The notes below the pieces were generated by a model. The model was not told where the DNA came from. It did no database searches and saw nothing but the letters and a program-made list of their open reading frames with translations. Position numbers and translations under genes: made by a program. A DNA stretch of 51,338 nucleotides from the NCBI GenBank assembly GCA_943349945.1, contig CALQZS010000001.1, positions 1-51,338 on the forward strand. The letters are read 5' to 3'. This document shows, one piece after another, positions 23,363 to 31,801 of the stretch. Numbering within the stretch: position 1 is the first letter of the stretch; each line of letters starts with the position of its first letter. The DNA comes from Candidatus Nomurabacteria bacterium. Lineage in GTDB: Bacteria; Patescibacteriota; Minisyncoccia; Phycocordibacterales; SBAW01.

Positions 23363-24330
23363 AGAGAAAAACTGCGCGGATCGAACGTATTTTCGTCTAC
23401 CGTCTTCTCTTCTTCTGTCCTGTCGTCAAGCTGCTCTACCGGAAGTTCGGCCTCTGTGGCTGCACCCACAGCGTCAGCCACCGCCTCATTTTTCTTTTGT
23501 GCAATGCGCGACGCAAGCGCTGCAAAGAGCGTCTGCAGATCGTCTTCGGAGAAGAAGTCTATAGACAATTTGCCCCCCACTTCTTTTGGCTCTATAGCCA
23601 CACGCGTACCAAGGGCCTCGGTCAGCTCGCGCTCCATCTCTAAAATCTCGGGCGAGTAGAGATATTCTTTTTTGCGTACTTTATCAAACGCGATGCGGCG
23701 GGCAATAGACTCGGAGTCTCGCACAGTCAGGCGCTTGAGTATAATCTCGCGAAAGAGCGTCTTTTGCTCCTCTGGTCGGTCGATAAGCATAAGTAGTGGC
23801 CGAGTATGCCCTTCGGCGATTTTGCCGTCAGAGAGCGCTTGCTGGATGTCGTCTGGTAGCATCAAAAGGCGGATAGTGTTGGACACATACTCGCGACTCT
23901 TGCCCACCTTCTCGGCCACCTGCACATGCTTAAACCCAAACTCCGACACCAGCCGTGCAAAAGCTTTTGCACGGTCTATGGGGTTTAAGTCTTCGCGCTG
24001 CAGGTTTTCGATAATCGCAACTTCGAGTTTTGTTTTGTCGTCATCAAAGTCGGCGCGGATAATAACCGGCACTTGCGCCACACCTGCAAGTTTGGACGCA
24101 CGCAAACGGCGTTCGCCGGCAATAAGCTCGTAGTCGGTGCCTATGCCGCCGTCGGGCTTTTCGAACTCGCGCCTCGTAACGGTGAGCGGTTGGATGACTC
24201 CGTATTGGCGGATGGATTTGGCCAGGTCTTGGAGCTTTGCTTCGTCAAACTCTTTGCGCGGCTGGAAGGGGTTTGGTTTAATTTTGTCTACCTCGACCCA
24301 AAAAATGGCGTTATTGTAAAACTCTGACAT
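23359..24330 (-). CDS. parB: ParB/RepB/Spo0J family partition protein
   Basis: Chromosome-segregation CTPase that binds parS, 323 residues. Box I shows IKPNPFQPRKEFDEAKLQDLAKSI and TDYELIAGERRLRASKLAG; box II shows ENLQREDLNPIDRAKAF. The helix-turn-helix (VAEKVGKSREYVSNTIRLLMLP) follows. A C-terminal acidic region ends EEEKTVDENTFDPRSFSL. No parA is adjacent, and no parS-like TGTTTCACGTGAAACA was seen in the window. TAGTAT (minus strand) lies six bases before ATG, consistent with a leaderless mRNA. Confidence 0.93.
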   Translation of the reverse strand: MSEFYNNAIFWVEVDKIKPNPFQPRKEFDEAKLQDLAKSIRQYGVIQPLTVTRREFEKPDGGIGTDYELIAGERRLRASKLAGVAQVPVIIRADFDDDKTKLEVAIIENLQREDLNPIDRAKAFARLVSEFGFKHVQVAEKVGKSREYVSNTIRLLMLPDDIQQALSDGKIAEGHTRPLLMLIDRPEEQKTLFREIILKRLTVRDSESIARRIAFDKVRKKEYLYSPEILEMERELTEALGTRVAIEPKEVGGKLSIDFFSEDDLQTLFAALASRIAQKKNEAVADAVGAATEAELPVEQLDDRTEEEKTVDENTFDPRSFSL

Positions 24331-24394
24331 AGAGATATACTAGCATACGTAAGGTCGGGTGGTGGTTACAGGAGGCGTGCTAGTTCAAAATAAT

Positions 24395-24478
24395 GCCGGA
24401 GTGGCGGAATGGTATACGCGCGCGACTCAAAATCGCGTCTCGCAAGGGATGGGAGTTCGAGTCTCCCCTCCGGCACCA
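24395..24478 (+). tRNA. tRNA-Leu (anticodon CAA)
   Basis: Starts GCCGGAG and ends CTCCGGC-A-CCA with encoded CCA. The anticodon stem CGCGA/TCGCG encloses CTCAAAA (anticodon CAA). It has the long class II variable arm and T-loop TTCGAGT. Its 3' end is repeated in inverted and direct orientation just downstream. Confidence 0.95.
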
Positions 24479-24689
24479 AAACAATTGAGCCCAGAGCATG
24501 CCTCTGGGTGATTATTGTTTTTGCCGGAGGGGAGACTCGAAGGCGAGCGCGGGCACCCAGCGAGCACGCTGGGTCGCGCGAGCAGGGCCGAGAAACTTTT
24601 TGGAGCGACGACAAAAAGTGTTCTTGGCCGAGTCTCCCCTACGCATAAGCCCCTCCGGCACCAACTAAAAATGTTCTTGGCCGAGTCTC
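24479..24689 (+). repeat. tRNA-Leu 3'-end fragments, terminator hairpin and direct repeats
   Basis: Non-coding. CCCAGAG/CTCTGGG (24490-24508) followed by TTATTGTTTTT is a terminator. Directly after it comes an inverted copy of the tRNA 3' end (TGCCGGAGGGGAGACTCGAA, from 24522). Further on, GAGTCTCCCCT and CCCCTCCGGCACCA (24630-24662) repeat the same tRNA end in direct orientation, split by about 10 bases. TGTTCTTGGCCGAGTCTC occurs twice, at 24619-24636 and 24672-24689. Translated frames here (GGETRTP) are tRNA-derived and not genes. Confidence 0.75.
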
Positions 24690-24717
24690 TATACAACAAT
24701 AATTTTTGTAGTACAAT
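24690..24717 (+). promoter_or_regulatory. Putative promoter of pyrF
   Basis: TATACA (24690-24695) and TACAAT (24712-24717) are spaced by 16 bases. The leader to ATG 24748 is about 25 bases and carries GGAG. Confidence 0.5.
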
Positions 24718-24747
24718 CTTTCTGGAACCTTGTATGGAGTAGCTACG

Positions 24748-25449
24748 ATGCCTGCGCCACTTTTGACCTTGGCACTGGACTTGCCCGTATCAGGCTTTGT
24801 TCTTGGACAACTCCTGGAATCTGGAGGGGTTGATATTCTCAAGCTCGGACTATGGAGCATGAGGAGTAGCCCAAATGATAGCGTGCGCACCTACGCAACG
24901 TTTGCTGAGACACTCTGCCCCAAACTAAAAATCCCTCTGTTTTATGACTTAAAACTGGCTGACACGCCAGACACCAATGCGGGAGTTATCAAAACACTCC
25001 TTAAAGGAGGATATGTAACCATAAGCACAACCCTCTACTCACCAGAGCACCTAAAGAAAATGGTGGCACTTTGCAACCAGCAAGAAGTGCAACCCGTCGC
25101 CGTGTCGCTAACCACCGCGACACAAAAACATCCCCTGGTTACACTCGGCACCAGAGAAGGATTTATCCTCTCGGAGATTGCTCGCGCAGTAGAGTGCGGA
25201 TTTACGCATTTTGTCTGCGACGGTTCAATGCTTCCATGTCTGAAGGATGTGCCGATAAAAATTCACGTACCTGGCATCCGGCCCGCATGGTACCCAGAGC
25301 CAGGCAACCACCAACACACCATCGAACCTGCCCAGGCTGCGCGCTTTGGTGCCTATAGCGCCATTGTTGGCAGACCAGTACTCGACAACGAGGAGAGACT
25401 CATGATGGGGGTCTTGAACCAAATACGTCAAGATCTACATTCCGTTTAG
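24748..25449 (+). CDS. pyrF: Orotidine 5'-phosphate decarboxylase
   Basis: Converts OMP to UMP; 233 residues, a (beta/alpha)8 enzyme. The first strand LTLALDLP, the catalytic Lys motif FYDLKLADTPDT (about 72-83) and the phosphate-binding end IVGRPVLDNEE (about 210-220) match PyrF, and PGIRPAW fits the loop. The start at MPAPLL is supported by GGAG nine bases upstream. It has its own promoter and terminator, as does pyrE, although the two genes are 13 kb apart. Confidence 0.9.
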   Translation: MPAPLLTLALDLPVSGFVLGQLLESGGVDILKLGLWSMRSSPNDSVRTYATFAETLCPKLKIPLFYDLKLADTPDTNAGVIKTLLKGGYVTISTTLYSPEHLKKMVALCNQQEVQPVAVSLTTATQKHPLVTLGTREGFILSEIARAVECGFTHFVCDGSMLPCLKDVPIKIHVPGIRPAWYPEPGNHQHTIEPAQAARFGAYSAIVGRPVLDNEERLMMGVLNQIRQDLHSV

Positions 25450-25459
25450 CCCACCACCT

Positions 25460-25488
25460 AGCACCCCAAAAGGGTGCTTTCTTTTTTT
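25460..25488 (+). terminator. Rho-independent terminator after pyrF
   Basis: AGCACCC-CAAAA-GGGTGCT followed by TTCTTTTTTT. Confidence 0.9.
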
Positions 25489-25512
25489 CATATAGCGAGG
25501 TACAAGTGTAGG

Positions 25513-26424
25513 GTGCAAAAGCCAAAAATAATAGCCGTGGTGGGGCCCACCGCCTCGGGCAAAACGTCGCTTGGTATCTTCTTAGCCCAAAAGCTCGGGG
25601 GCGAGGTTATATCCGCCGACTCACGCCAGGTCTATAGCGGACTCGACCTGGGCACAGGCAAGGCAACAGAAAAAGAAATGGCAGGTATACCCCACCACCT
25701 GCTCGACGTCGTGTCTCCAAAAAAGCAATTTGCCGTAAGCGACTTTGTGCGTCTTGCAACGCGCGCACATTCTAGCATTCTGCAGAAAGCTAGAATCACC
25801 ATACTAGTTGGAGGCACGGGGTTGTATGCTGATACGTTTTTGGGCCGCATGACTTATGCAGAAGTGCCACCCAACCCGGCGCTACGTGCCAAACTAGAAA
25901 AGAAAACTGCTCAAGAGCTTTTTACAGAGCTACAAACACTCGACCCACGCCGCGCCGCCAATATAGAAAAAGAAAATCCTCGTAGACTTATACGCGCTAT
26001 AGAAATAGCCAAAGCTATTGGCGCAAGCCCAGCGGGCGGCCCCAGCACGGAGCAAAAGTATGACGTCTTGTGGCTGGGCCTAGCCCCCACGCAAGAAAAA
26101 TTGCACACAAACATCCACACTCGCCTACTAGAGCGTATACAGCAAGGTATGGTCGCCGAAGCAAAGCGGCTGCACACGAGCGGACTTTCCTACAAGCGCA
26201 TGGACGAGCTAGGACTCGAGTATCGCTTTCTTGCACGACTGCTCCAAGGCAAACTATCAAAAGAAGAGTTTGTAGTCGAACTCGAGCGTGCCATACAGCA
26301 CTACGCCAAGCGTCAAATACGCTGGCTTAAACGAAACAAAGACATTCGCTGGGTAGGCAGCCCGCCAACAAGTCGGGCAGGCAAAACAGAAGCGCTGCGG
26401 CTGGCAAAAGAGTTTTTGAAATAA
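25513..26424 (+). CDS. miaA: tRNA dimethylallyltransferase
   Basis: Adds a dimethylallyl group to A37 of tRNAs reading UNN codons; 303 residues. P-loop VVGPTASGKTS (about 7-17), DSRQVYSGLDLGTGKAT (about 37-53), VGGTGLYAD and the R-R-A-I-E-I segment are typical. The GTG start at 25513 is chosen because TACAAG (25501-25506) lies six bases before it, matching the leaderless spacing of neighbouring genes. Substrate tRNAs Leu, Trp, Cys and Tyr are encoded nearby. Confidence 0.93.
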   Translation: MQKPKIIAVVGPTASGKTSLGIFLAQKLGGEVISADSRQVYSGLDLGTGKATEKEMAGIPHHLLDVVSPKKQFAVSDFVRLATRAHSSILQKARITILVGGTGLYADTFLGRMTYAEVPPNPALRAKLEKKTAQELFTELQTLDPRRAANIEKENPRRLIRAIEIAKAIGASPAGGPSTEQKYDVLWLGLAPTQEKLHTNIHTRLLERIQQGMVAEAKRLHTSGLSYKRMDELGLEYRFLARLLQGKLSKEEFVVELERAIQHYAKRQIRWLKRNKDIRWVGSPPTSRAGKTEALRLAKEFLK

Positions 26425-26428
26425 ATGC

Positions 26429-26458
26429 AAAAAAGAGCAGCCTAAGCTGCTCTTTTTT
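26429..26458. terminator. Bidirectional terminator between miaA and tRNA-Trp
   Basis: AAAAAAGAGCAGC and GCTGCTCTTTTTT form a 12-13-bp stem with A-run and T-run on the two sides, serving the convergent miaA and tRNA-Trp transcripts. Confidence 0.9.
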
Positions 26459-26462
26459 GGTT

Positions 26463-26536
26463 TGGCGGGCGATGAAGGAATCGAACCTTCGCTAACGGTT
26501 TTGGAGACCGTTGTGATACCATTTCACCAATCGCCC
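26463..26536 (-). tRNA. tRNA-Trp (anticodon CCA)
   Basis: On the minus strand GGGCGAT...ATCGCCC-G-CCA with encoded CCA. The anticodon loop CTCCAAA sits in an ACGGT/ACCGT-type stem. It follows rpmG, the usual bacterial Trp tRNA neighbourhood, although secE and nusG are missing here. Confidence 0.95.
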
Positions 26537-26559
26537 GTGGGCAAAATATACCACGAGGA

Positions 26560-26718
26560 TTACTTTCGCGCCTCTTTGTGAGTTTGCTGCACCCGGCACC
26601 ACTTACAATACTTCTTGAGCTCGATTTTGCGCTCAACAAGCTTTTTGTTTTTGGATGACCAATAGTTAATGCGTTTGCATTTCCCGCAGGCCAGCTTTAT
26701 AAGACGGTCTTGTGACAT
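26560..26718 (-). CDS. rpmG: 50S ribosomal protein L33
   Basis: 52 residues. The four-Cys zinc ribbon CGKC (about 11-14) and CKWC (about 38-41) and the segment RINYWSSKNKKLVERKIELKKYC identify L33, Cys+ form. ATG 26718 is chosen to start at MSQDRLIKLACG; upstream TATAGT is nine bases away. It is followed by tRNA-Trp. Confidence 0.92.
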   Translation of the reverse strand: MSQDRLIKLACGKCKRINYWSSKNKKLVERKIELKKYCKWCRVQQTHKEARK

Positions 26719-26775
26719 AACAAAAAGACTATACCTGACAAGCACCAAAAGTGCAACCCATGGCCCAAAATAGGC

Positions 26776-27834
26776 CTAGCAGCCTACCTTGGCACACAAC
26801 TTGTTGACGTAATTGCGGGTTTCTTGGTACCCCGTATTGGACACACAAACGGCTGGCCGGGGCGAGGCGGTGCAGTCTACCGCATGGGCCGTACGTGTGC
26901 CGCAGTCCCAGTCACACTGGTAGGCATACCCGCTCGGGCAGCAGGCGCTTTGCTGTACCGCAGATTGCCCGCCATTGTATGCCGCATATGCCAGGGCTAG
27001 ATTATTTTGATTTGCAGCATACACCTGCCCAAAATATGCCACCCCTTTTTGTATCTGGTCGGTAGCACACGCAGTGTCGCCGCTACCGCATGTCTTGCCC
27101 CCGTTTGCGGGCAAAAGCTGCATCAAACCCAAAGCCCCCTTAGCGCTAACAGCACCTGCATTACCGCTGGACTCTGCGGCAATGAGTGCCGCAACGGCGC
27201 CAGTACAGTTTGGCACAGACACACTCTGGCATGCGTTAGAAATTTGCGCACCGTACACACGAGTAACCCCTTCGACGTCGAGCGCTGCTCCGTTTGTGGG
27301 CAGCGGCGTCTGCCCGCCTACATTTACTGGCCCCCCACTAATCCCCCCACGCAAAAAGCTAAACATATCGGTGATGCTGGACTCGCGCGGTCTTTCGCCG
27401 TCGGGTGCACAGGTAAGAGAATTCCAGGTGCCGGTAAGGAAGAAGTTTTTCTTGACCAAAGAATGCAGGATGGTCTGTACCACTAGCCACGCAGAGAGCG
27501 CAATAACAAAGCCGATTATGACGGAGCGGAATATGCCGTGTGCGCGGGTGATGTTTGTAGGATTACCACCCGAGGTAAAGTACAACACCCCAGCCCAGGC
27601 AAAGAGCCCTACCGACAATGGTACCGTCAGCATGAGTAGGAAGTTGATGATGTTTTGGGACAGGGTTACCAAGTCGCATAGGCCGCACTCTGTGGCACCC
27701 AAAGCGTTGCCTGCAGTGACTCCACCGCACGGTACGAGGCCAGAGGGGGTGTGGGGGGAGGTTTGGGCGAAGGCTACAGACGCAGAGAGAAGCAGCGATA
27801 CGCCCACAATTGCTATAAAAGAAAATAGTTTCAT
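26776..27834 (-). CDS. Envelope protein: pilin-like membrane domain fused to SLT lytic transglycosylase
   Basis: 352 residues. A signal peptide (1-23) is followed by a two-TM VirB2/TrbC-like segment with paired cysteines (PCGG..., TECGLCDL; TM about 60-85 and 103-128), a linker, and a C-terminal lysozyme-like transglycosylase domain (about 185-352). That domain has the catalytic Glu in AALIAAESSGNAG, then GALGLMQLLP and LALAYAAYNGG. Nine extra Cys in the C-terminal part suggest disulfides outside the cell. It would cut glycan strands of peptidoglycan. The start is three bases after the stop of the sister gene, which has the same N-terminal domain but an M15-type C-terminus. Confidence 0.85.
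   Translation of the reverse strand: MKLFSFIAIVGVSLLLSASVAFAQTSPHTPSGLVPCGGVTAGNALGATECGLCDLVTLSQNIINFLLMLTVPLSVGLFAWAGVLYFTSGGNPTNITRAHGIFRSVIIGFVIALSAWLVVQTILHSLVKKNFFLTGTWNSLTCAPDGERPRESSITDMFSFLRGGISGGPVNVGGQTPLPTNGAALDVEGVTRVYGAQISNACQSVSVPNCTGAVAALIAAESSGNAGAVSAKGALGLMQLLPANGGKTCGSGDTACATDQIQKGVAYFGQVYAANQNNLALAYAAYNGGQSAVQQSACCPSGYAYQCDWDCGTRTAHAVDCTASPRPAVCVSNTGYQETRNYVNKLCAKVGC
27345..27770 (-). repeat. Near-identical duplicated DNA, copy 1
   Basis: About 426 bases encoding the shared pilin-like N-terminal domain. It is nearly identical, including at silent sites, to 28332-28757, at a constant offset of 987 bases. This indicates recent duplication or gene conversion. Confidence 0.85.
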
Positions 27835-27837
27835 GTT

Positions 27838-28827
27838 TTATATTGAAGCCCCTGGCAGCTGCAGGTGCCAATGGCTGCCTTCGTTGATAAACAGTGTACC
27901 ATCCGGTGCCTTGTGGGCCGGTGCCCGTGCCCCACCACCAATAGACACTGTCCCTGCAGATGGGTATTTCATAATAACGCTGTCTAAGCTGCCGCCTTTG
28001 CTTATATCAAACGCACTGCCGTTGGTGTGCACATTGCCTGCACCCGAAGTGCCGTGCCCTGTCTCGGTGCCGCCACTTATGTTAATGGTGCAGTTACACT
28101 CGCGTTGCAGCGCCACCAGCCGGTCCACTGTCGTCTTTTGCACACCGTCCAAAGAGGTACACGAACTTTGGTTTGCGTTACTGCAGCCCCCGGTCGAGGT
28201 GTAGGTAAAGCAGGTAGTGCCGCTGCAGGCACCCGCCAATGCAGCACGCGCCGCTTGGTCGGAATATACATCGCCCGTTTGGGCTCGGGGCGTTTCGGTC
28301 GTACCAATTCCACCCGCTCCCCCACTCACTCCCCCGCGCAAAAAGCTAAACATGTCGGTGATGCTGGACTCGCGCGGTCTTTCGCCGTCGGGTGCACAGG
28401 TGAGCGAGTTCCAGGTGCCGGTAAGGAAGAAGTTTTTCTTGACCAAAGAGTGGAGGATGGTCTGCACTACCAGCCACGCAGAGAGCGCAATGACAAAGCC
28501 GATGATGACGGAGCGGAATATGCCGTGTGCGCGGGTGATGTTTGTAGGATTACCACCCGAGGTAAAGTACAACACCCCGGCCCAGGCAAAGAGCCCTACC
28601 GACAATGGTACCGTCAGCATGAGTAGGAAGTTGATGATATTTTGGGATAGGGTTACCAAATCGCATAGGCCGCACTCTGTGGCACCCAAAGCGTTGCCTG
28701 CAGTGACTCCACCGCACGGTACGAGGCCAGAGGGGGTGTGGGGGGAGGTTTGGGCGACAGCGGCTGGCACAAAAAAGAAAAAGAGGGCAACCAGTACCCA
28801 TGCACCAACTGTAAAACGGGCCAACAT
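27838..28827 (-). CDS. Envelope protein: pilin-like membrane domain fused to M15-type peptidase
   Basis: 329 residues from MLARFTVG. Signal peptide, then the same two-TM domain as the downstream gene, then a C-terminal domain with the M15 zinc pattern: VHTNGSAFDIS (His and Asp ligands) and HWHL near the end (third His ligand). M15 enzymes cleave D-Ala peptide bonds in peptidoglycan. Together with the SLT sister it would attack both glycan and peptide. Cys pairs are frequent in the linker. The frame continues upstream to 28884; ATG codons at 28845 and 28854 are alternatives, but 28827 gives the best signal peptide. This is the first gene of a two-gene operon. Confidence 0.83.
   Translation of the reverse strand: MLARFTVGAWVLVALFFFFVPAAVAQTSPHTPSGLVPCGGVTAGNALGATECGLCDLVTLSQNIINFLLMLTVPLSVGLFAWAGVLYFTSGGNPTNITRAHGIFRSVIIGFVIALSAWLVVQTILHSLVKKNFFLTGTWNSLTCAPDGERPRESSITDMFSFLRGGVSGGAGGIGTTETPRAQTGDVYSDQAARAALAGACSGTTCFTYTSTGGCSNANQSSCTSLDGVQKTTVDRLVALQRECNCTINISGGTETGHGTSGAGNVHTNGSAFDISKGGSLDSVIMKYPSAGTVSIGGGARAPAHKAPDGTLFINEGSHWHLQLPGASI
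28332..28757 (-). repeat. Near-identical duplicated DNA, copy 2
   Basis: Partner of 27345-27770, encoding the N-terminal module of the M15-type protein. Outside these limits the two genes share no obvious DNA similarity. Confidence 0.85.
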
Positions 28828-28874
28828 AGTATGTGCCCCTATCATACCATCCATTTTTTCATATATAAGTAAGC

Positions 28875-28906
28875 AAAAAGTCACAGCTTCCAGCTAGGAC
28901 TTTTTG
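28875..28906 (-). terminator. Terminator of tRNA-Tyr
   Basis: AAAAAGTC and GACTTTTT form the outer stem, with AGCT/AGCT pairing inside, directly downstream of tRNA-Tyr on the minus strand. Confidence 0.7.
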
Positions 28907-28913
28907 ACATTTG

Positions 28914-28996
28914 TGCGCCGGGTTGGATTCGAACCAACGAAGGCCGAAGCCGACAGGTTTACAGCCTGTTGTAATTGACCACTCTACCACCGACGC
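28914..28996 (-). tRNA. tRNA-Tyr (anticodon GTA)
   Basis: On the minus strand GCGTCGG pairs with CCGGCGC (one G-T), discriminator A, no encoded CCA. The anticodon loop is CTGTAAA in ACAGG/CCTGT. A class II variable arm (GGCTTCGGCC) is present, as expected for bacterial tRNA-Tyr. Confidence 0.95.
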
Positions 28997-29066
28997 AGAT
29001 GGAGAACAGTCATACGGTACACTTTTTTTAGAGCTCTGTCGACTCAGCCACTACACCCCTGAAGCC

Positions 29067-31766
29067 TTACCGCGCAATGTAGTCACTAGCCACAGGAGCT
29101 TTGACGCGGCTGCGGGCACTTTTGCGCACCTCAAAGGTAAATTCACTTCCCTTCATATCCACCGTTACTGCCCCACCCGAGAGCACTCCACGGCTCACCA
29201 TAAGGTGCGCCACTTTGGTTAAGATTTTATCTTGTATAAGCCGGCGCAGTGGGCGCGCACCATAGTGCGGGTTGTAACCCTCTTTCGCCAAAAACTCATA
29301 CACAGCAGGCGTGATGCTGAGTGTAATATCTTTTTGTTTCAATCGTGCAACCACCTCCTTAACCTGCAGCCCCACAATTTCTTGTATTGCTTCGGGCGAG
29401 AGGATGTTAAAGATGATTATCTCGTCGATGCGGTTTAGGAATTCTGGACGGAAGTAGTCTTTGAGCGAAGCATTCACCCGCTCTTTGGCCACTTGGTAGT
29501 TGCGGTTGTCGCTTGCGCCGCCGGTAGCAAAGCCCAACTGTTCCATCTTGTCGATGTACTGCGCGCCCACGTTCGAGGTCATGATGATTATCGTGTTGCG
29601 GAAGTTAACCTTGCGACCCTTTGCGTCGGTCAAGTGGCCGTTGTCGAGCACCTGCAGGAGGATGTTAAACACCTCTGGATGCGCTTTTTCTATCTCGTCA
29701 AAAAGCAGCACCGAGTACGGTCGATGGCGCACCAGCTCGGTCAACGCACCACCCTCTTCGTGACCCACATAGCCCGGCGGCGCGCCGATGATTTTCGAAA
29801 CCGAGTGTTTTTCCATATACTCCGACATGTCCACGCGGATGAGCGCCTTGTCGTCGTCGAACATAAACTCCGCGAGCGCTTTGGTGAGTTCTGTCTTACC
29901 CACGCCGGTTGGCCCCAAAAACATAAAGGATGCTATAGGCCGGTTTGGGTCGGCGATGCCCGCGCGCGAGCGCTTAACCGCATCCGCCACCTTTTGCACG
30001 GCCTCGGTTTGACCCACCACACGCCCCTCGAGCATGCGTTCAATGCGCGACAGCTTTTCTGCCTCTTCCTCGAGCATGCGCGACACGGGGATGCCGGTCC
30101 ACTTAGACACCACCGACGCAATGTCGGGCTCGGTTATTTCTTCTTTCAAAATCCGACGAGTGCTTTGTAGTTTTTTGAGTCGTTTTGTCTTTTGCTCCAA
30201 CTCGCGCTCCAACGCCGGTATCTCGCCGTAGCGGATTTCTGCCGCACGCGAAAGATCTACCGCATTCTCTGCAGAGTCGGCCTCCATGCGCAAGGTCTCG
30301 AGCTCTTTTTTAATATTCTTAATATCCAACAGCACCTGCTTTTCGTTTTTCCAACGCAACTCAAGCTCGCCGGTCTTTTCTTTAAGCTCGGCTATTTCGC
30401 GCTCGATAACTTTGGTGCGTGTTTTTGCCGCACGCTCGCCACCGCCCTCGGGCGGCTCTGCGGCCTCTTTACGGAGCGCCTCTTTTTCTACCTCTAGGCG
30501 CATTATCTTGCGGTGCGCTTCTTCAAGCAGCGGCGGCTTGTTTTCGAGCGAGATGCGCAGCGACGACGACGCCTCGTCTATAAGGTCGATTGCTTTGTCG
30601 GGCAAAAAACGGTCCGGGATGTAGCGTGCCGACAGTTGTACCGCGGACACCAAGGCATCGTCGGTAATATGCACGCCGTGGAAGAGCTCGTATTTTTCTT
30701 TAAGCCCACGCAAAATGGCAATAGCGTCGTCTATCGACGGCTCAAGTGCATACACCGGCTGGAAGCGACGCTGGAAGGCCGGGTCACGTTCGATATGTTT
30801 TTGATATTCGCGTAGCGTCGTAGCACCCACCACATGCAAATCACCACGCGCCAAGGCGGGCTTGAGCATGTTTGACGCATCCATAGCGCCTTCCGCAGCG
30901 CCCGCGCCTATCATGGTGTGTATCTCGTCGATAAAGAGCAAAATCTTGCCCTCGGAACGCTCGATCTCTTTAATAATCGCTTTGAGCCGCTCTTCAAACT
31001 CGCCGCGGTACTTGGTGCCTGCAATAAGCGACCCCAGGTCGAGCGATACCAACTCTTTGTCGCGCAGCGACTCTGGCACATCACCGCTGGCAATGCGCGC
31101 AGCCAAGCCTTCTGCTATGGCGGTTTTACCCACGCCTGGCTCACCTATCAAAATAGGATTGTTTTTAGTGCGACGCGACAAAATTTGTATAACGCGGCGG
31201 ATTTCTTCGTCCCGACCAATCACCGGGTCGAGCTTGTTTTCTTGCGCCATCTTGGTGAGCGAGCGCGTGTACTTGGCCAATGCGCGAAACTTCTTTTGTT
31301 CGCCGCCGGCTGGAGTCTTTGCGGTGCGCAGTTCGCTAAGCGCACGCAACACCGACTCGCGCGTGATGCGAAAACGGTTCAGCGTATCGCGTGCCACACC
31401 CGGCACATCAAGCAAGGATATAAAAAGATGCTCTGTAGACACAAACTCGTCGTGGAGCTCGGTTGCTACTTTGGCCGAACGCTCCAGCGCCTGCACCAAC
31501 TCTGGCGTGAGGTACAGCTGATACGACGGCGACAACACCGAGCCGCTTGCACCCCCCTCCAGCGCCTCGAGCACCGTGTCGGTCAACAGCACCAAGTCTA
31601 TTTCGAGCTTGTCTAGCACGCTGGTCACCAAAGACTCTTCTTGCAAGAGCAAAGCCCCAAGCAAGTGTATAGGGCTAACTTGGTTTTGACCGCGCTCTAC
31701 CGCAAGCTCATGTGCGCGGCGTACGGCTTCTTTTGCTTTTGTGGTGAAATGGTTGAATGGTGGCAT
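29067..31766 (-). CDS. clpB: ATP-dependent chaperone ClpB
   Basis: Hsp100 disaggregase, 899 residues. The N-terminal Clp domain (two repeats, 1-145), AAA+ module 1 ([15 protein letters not shown], about 208; Walker [11 protein letters not shown]), a long coiled middle domain (about 410-560, Glu/Lys-rich) and module 2 ([16 protein letters not shown], about 645; [13 protein letters not shown]) are in order. The long middle domain indicates ClpB rather than ClpA/C; no ClpP-binding IGF-type loop was noticed. It rescues aggregated proteins with DnaK, which is not in this window. It is followed on the same strand by tRNA-Tyr, about 70 bases on. Confidence 0.94.
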   Translation of the reverse strand: MPPFNHFTTKAKEAVRRAHELAVERGQNQVSPIHLLGALLLQEESLVTSVLDKLEIDLVLLTDTVLEALEGGASGSVLSPSYQLYLTPELVQALERSAKVATELHDEFVSTEHLFISLLDVPGVARDTLNRFRITRESVLRALSELRTAKTPAGGEQKKFRALAKYTRSLTKMAQENKLDPVIGRDEEIRRVIQILSRRTKNNPILIGEPGVGKTAIAEGLAARIASGDVPESLRDKELVSLDLGSLIAGTKYRGEFEERLKAIIKEIERSEGKILLFIDEIHTMIGAGAAEGAMDASNMLKPALARGDLHVVGATTLREYQKHIERDPAFQRRFQPVYALEPSIDDAIAILRGLKEKYELFHGVHITDDALVSAVQLSARYIPDRFLPDKAIDLIDEASSSLRISLENKPPLLEEAHRKIMRLEVEKEALRKEAAEPPEGGGERAAKTRTKVIEREIAELKEKTGELELRWKNEKQVLLDIKNIKKELETLRMEADSAENAVDLSRAAEIRYGEIPALERELEQKTKRLKKLQSTRRILKEEITEPDIASVVSKWTGIPVSRMLEEEAEKLSRIERMLEGRVVGQTEAVQKVADAVKRSRAGIADPNRPIASFMFLGPTGVGKTELTKALAEFMFDDDKALIRVDMSEYMEKHSVSKIIGAPPGYVGHEEGGALTELVRHRPYSVLLFDEIEKAHPEVFNILLQVLDNGHLTDAKGRKVNFRNTIIIMTSNVGAQYIDKMEQLGFATGGASDNRNYQVAKERVNASLKDYFRPEFLNRIDEIIIFNILSPEAIQEIVGLQVKEVVARLKQKDITLSITPAVYEFLAKEGYNPHYGARPLRRLIQDKILTKVAHLMVSRGVLSGGAVTVDMKGSEFTFEVRKSARSRVKAPVASDYIAR

Positions 31767-31801
31767 ATATAGTTACAAGTGCAGGGGTGCACGGTTAGTT
31801 A

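Noticed and set aside
23359-24330. parS sites near parB
   Set aside because: No TGTTTCACGTGAAACA-like palindrome was noticed near parB or elsewhere in the window.
24366-24742. Several 75-90 residue ORFs over tRNA-Leu and its downstream repeats
   Set aside because: Contain tRNA-derived GGETRTP-type peptides and repeat sequence; no start signal or family.
27007-28897. Long plus-strand ORFs opposite the two hydrolase genes (up to 376 residues)
   Set aside because: Shadow frames of GC-rich minus-strand genes; no family features, and they exist in both copies only because the DNA is duplicated.
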